Assembly: GCA_023386255.1 (NCBI GenBank)
Contig: JAEWKB010000270.1
Location: forward strand, 1 to 9,290
DNA length: 9,290 nt
Direction of reading: 5' to 3'
Source of the DNA: Bacteroidota bacterium
GTDB taxonomy: Bacteria; Bacteroidota; Bacteroidia; Flavobacteriales; Flavobacteriaceae
The translations under genes and the position numbers were made by a program. Shown here piece after piece: positions 8,068-9,290 of this stretch (positions are counted from its first letter, which is position 1; each line of letters opens with the position of its first letter). The notes below the pieces were generated by a model. It was given only the letters and a program-made list of their open reading frames with translations. It was not told where the DNA came from and did not search any database.

Positions 8068-9290
8068 ATGTTTAAACAAAGACTCTTATTAGCTTTAGCT
8101 GTAGCCGGGCTTTCTGTAGGAACCGCCCTTAGCGCGCTAAACGCAGGCAGGCTTTTCAGCGCTGCTTCAACCGAAACGGCAACCTTCGAATGCACAGGCG
8201 GAGGTTCAGAATCATTTACAAACATCCCTGCCAGCTCCAGCGCTTACTCTACAAGGACTTGGACAGGTGATAACGGCGTAGCATGGAGCGCTACCGATGC
8301 CAGGACCGACCAGACCCTTACCGGCAAAGCCATTGCCCTTAGGACAAGTACACTTAAAAATACTGCCCCTGTTGCCGGTGGTATAGGTACACTAAGCTTT
8401 AAATACAAGAGGGTATTTACAGGCAACTCTACACTAAAAGTGTATGTAAACGGTGTTCAGGTAGGTAGTGATATTACCGTATCATCAGAAACTGCTGCTA
8501 CTTTCTCTCAGGTGGTTAACGTTCCTGGTAACGTAAACATCGAGATAAGGAACAGCCTTAACAGGACCATTGTTGATGATGTACAGTGGACCTGCTACTC
8601 TGAGCCTGTTACAGGGCCTGAGCTTCAGCTTGCCAACTCTAACAACACCAACGTAAACTGTGGTGAACTTACACTTGAGTATGGCTCGCAGTCGGTTGAT
8701 GTTTATACTGATGCTGTTTTCTCAATCAAAAACACAGGCACGTCAGTACTTAATGTGTCTTCACTGTCACTAACCAACAGTACAGATTTCCAGATCATTT
8801 CTCCTTCAGGAGCGTTTACTGTTCCTGCTTCAGGAACTGCTATTGTTCTTGTACGTTTTGATGCTGCTTCGGCCGGTGCCAAAACATCTACGCTTACTAT
8901 AAACAGTGATGACGCTAACGAAGCCGAATGTACTGTAGAATTAACAGGCTCAGGCCTTGCTACATGTATCTCCCCTATTGTTTTTGAAGCTACAATTGCA
9001 GTTGACAGCATTGCTCCAACTACTGCCGATGTAGCCATAGGTAACGTAACTGCCGACGGCTATCTCGCTATAGTTTCTGAAACTTCACCGCTTACATCAC
9101 TGCCGGTTGACGGTGTTAACTATATAGTGGGTGACAGTATAGGCGGAGGCGTTGTAGCTTACAACGGCAACAATGCAGATTTTGCACTTGCTAACCTTAC
9201 TGAGAATACAGATTATTTCCTGTTTGTTTATGCTTATAACAATGTTGACTGCTCTGAAGGTCCGAAATTCGACACTAGGACAGCCATAAC
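8068..9290 (+). CDS. secreted multidomain protein, 5' part (choice-of-anchor D and Fn3-like modules)
   Basis: The frame opens at ATG 8068 and stays open to the window end: 407 full codons, no stop, so the C-terminus is missing. Residues 1 to about 24 are a signal peptide (MFKQRLLLALAVAGLSVGTA). About 38-177 is a beta-rich jelly-roll-like module (SESFTNIPASS, WTGDNGVAWSATDARTDQT, ending VDDVQWTCY) found at the front of many flavobacterial secreted proteins. About 186-296 is a HYDIN/choice-of-anchor D type Ig-like domain (FSIKNTGTSVLNVSSL, LTINSDDANEAECTVELTGSG). About 300-405 is a fibronectin III-like module (ANLTENTDYFLFVYAYN). In Flavobacteriaceae this order often continues into lamin-tail or nuclease domains and a type IX sorting signal; that is expectation only, as no catalytic part is visible. 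Codons favour AAC, GCT, GTT and TCT more than in the other genes, hinting at strong expression. Confidence 0.85.
   Translation, partial: MFKQRLLLALAVAGLSVGTALSALNAGRLFSAASTETATFECTGGGSESFTNIPASSSAYSTRTWTGDNGVAWSATDARTDQTLTGKAIALRTSTLKNTAPVAGGIGTLSFKYKRVFTGNSTLKVYVNGVQVGSDITVSSETAATFSQVVNVPGNVNIEIRNSLNRTIVDDVQWTCYSEPVTGPELQLANSNNTNVNCGELTLEYGSQSVDVYTDAVFSIKNTGTSVLNVSSLSLTNSTDFQIISPSGAFTVPASGTAIVLVRFDAASAGAKTSTLTINSDDANEAECTVELTGSGLATCISPIVFEATIAVDSIAPTTADVAIGNVTADGYLAIVSETSPLTSLPVDGVNYIVGDSIGGGVVAYNGNNADFALANLTENTDYFLFVYAYNNVDCSEGPKFDTRTAI

Noticed and set aside
8703..9038. 111-codon minus-strand open frame near the window end
   Set aside because: Antisense to the choice-of-anchor D and Fn3-like modules of the open plus-strand gene, which has a signal peptide and continuous domains.

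Overview
The window looks like chromosomal DNA of a member of the Bacteroidota, most likely Flavobacteriaceae close to Flavobacterium. This is inferred from three things. Upstream regions carry TAnnTTTG promoter -7 elements and lack Shine-Dalgarno sequences. There is a SusB-type GH97 glycosidase. There is also a large secreted protein built of the modules typical of type IX secretion cargo. Coding DNA is moderate in GC and the first 509 bases are clearly AT-richer. No tRNA, rRNA, CRISPR array or insertion sequence was seen.

Layout: 1-509 is non-coding apart from one doubtful 22-codon minus-strand ORF, and holds palindromes and promoter-like elements. 510-5585 is a tight four-gene plus-strand unit: a TetR/AcrR-type regulator, an ABC exporter with fused membrane and ATPase domains, a HlyD-type membrane fusion protein and a TolC-type outer-membrane protein. 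Gaps are 4 bp and 3 bp, and the last junction is a 4-bp ATGA overlap. 5657-7774 encodes a secreted GH97 alpha-glucosidase with the full catalytic glutamate set, followed by a strong intrinsic terminator. 8068 to the window end is the 5' part of a multidomain secreted protein with no stop in view.

The first four genes form a self-contained inner-to-outer-membrane export machine with its own regulator; no substrate gene is visible. The most striking point is that the exporter's ATPase domain keeps the Walker A motif and Q-loop but has lost the LSGGQ signature and the H-loop histidine, and has the two Walker B acids in swapped order. The frame is intact, so this looks like divergence rather than decay.

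The non-coding DNA is also informative. The 71-bp gap before the GH97 gene holds three copies of AACTTAC, the middle one inverted and overlapping the -7 element. The gap before the last gene holds a terminator, a nested hairpin and three inverted repeats just upstream of a -7 element.
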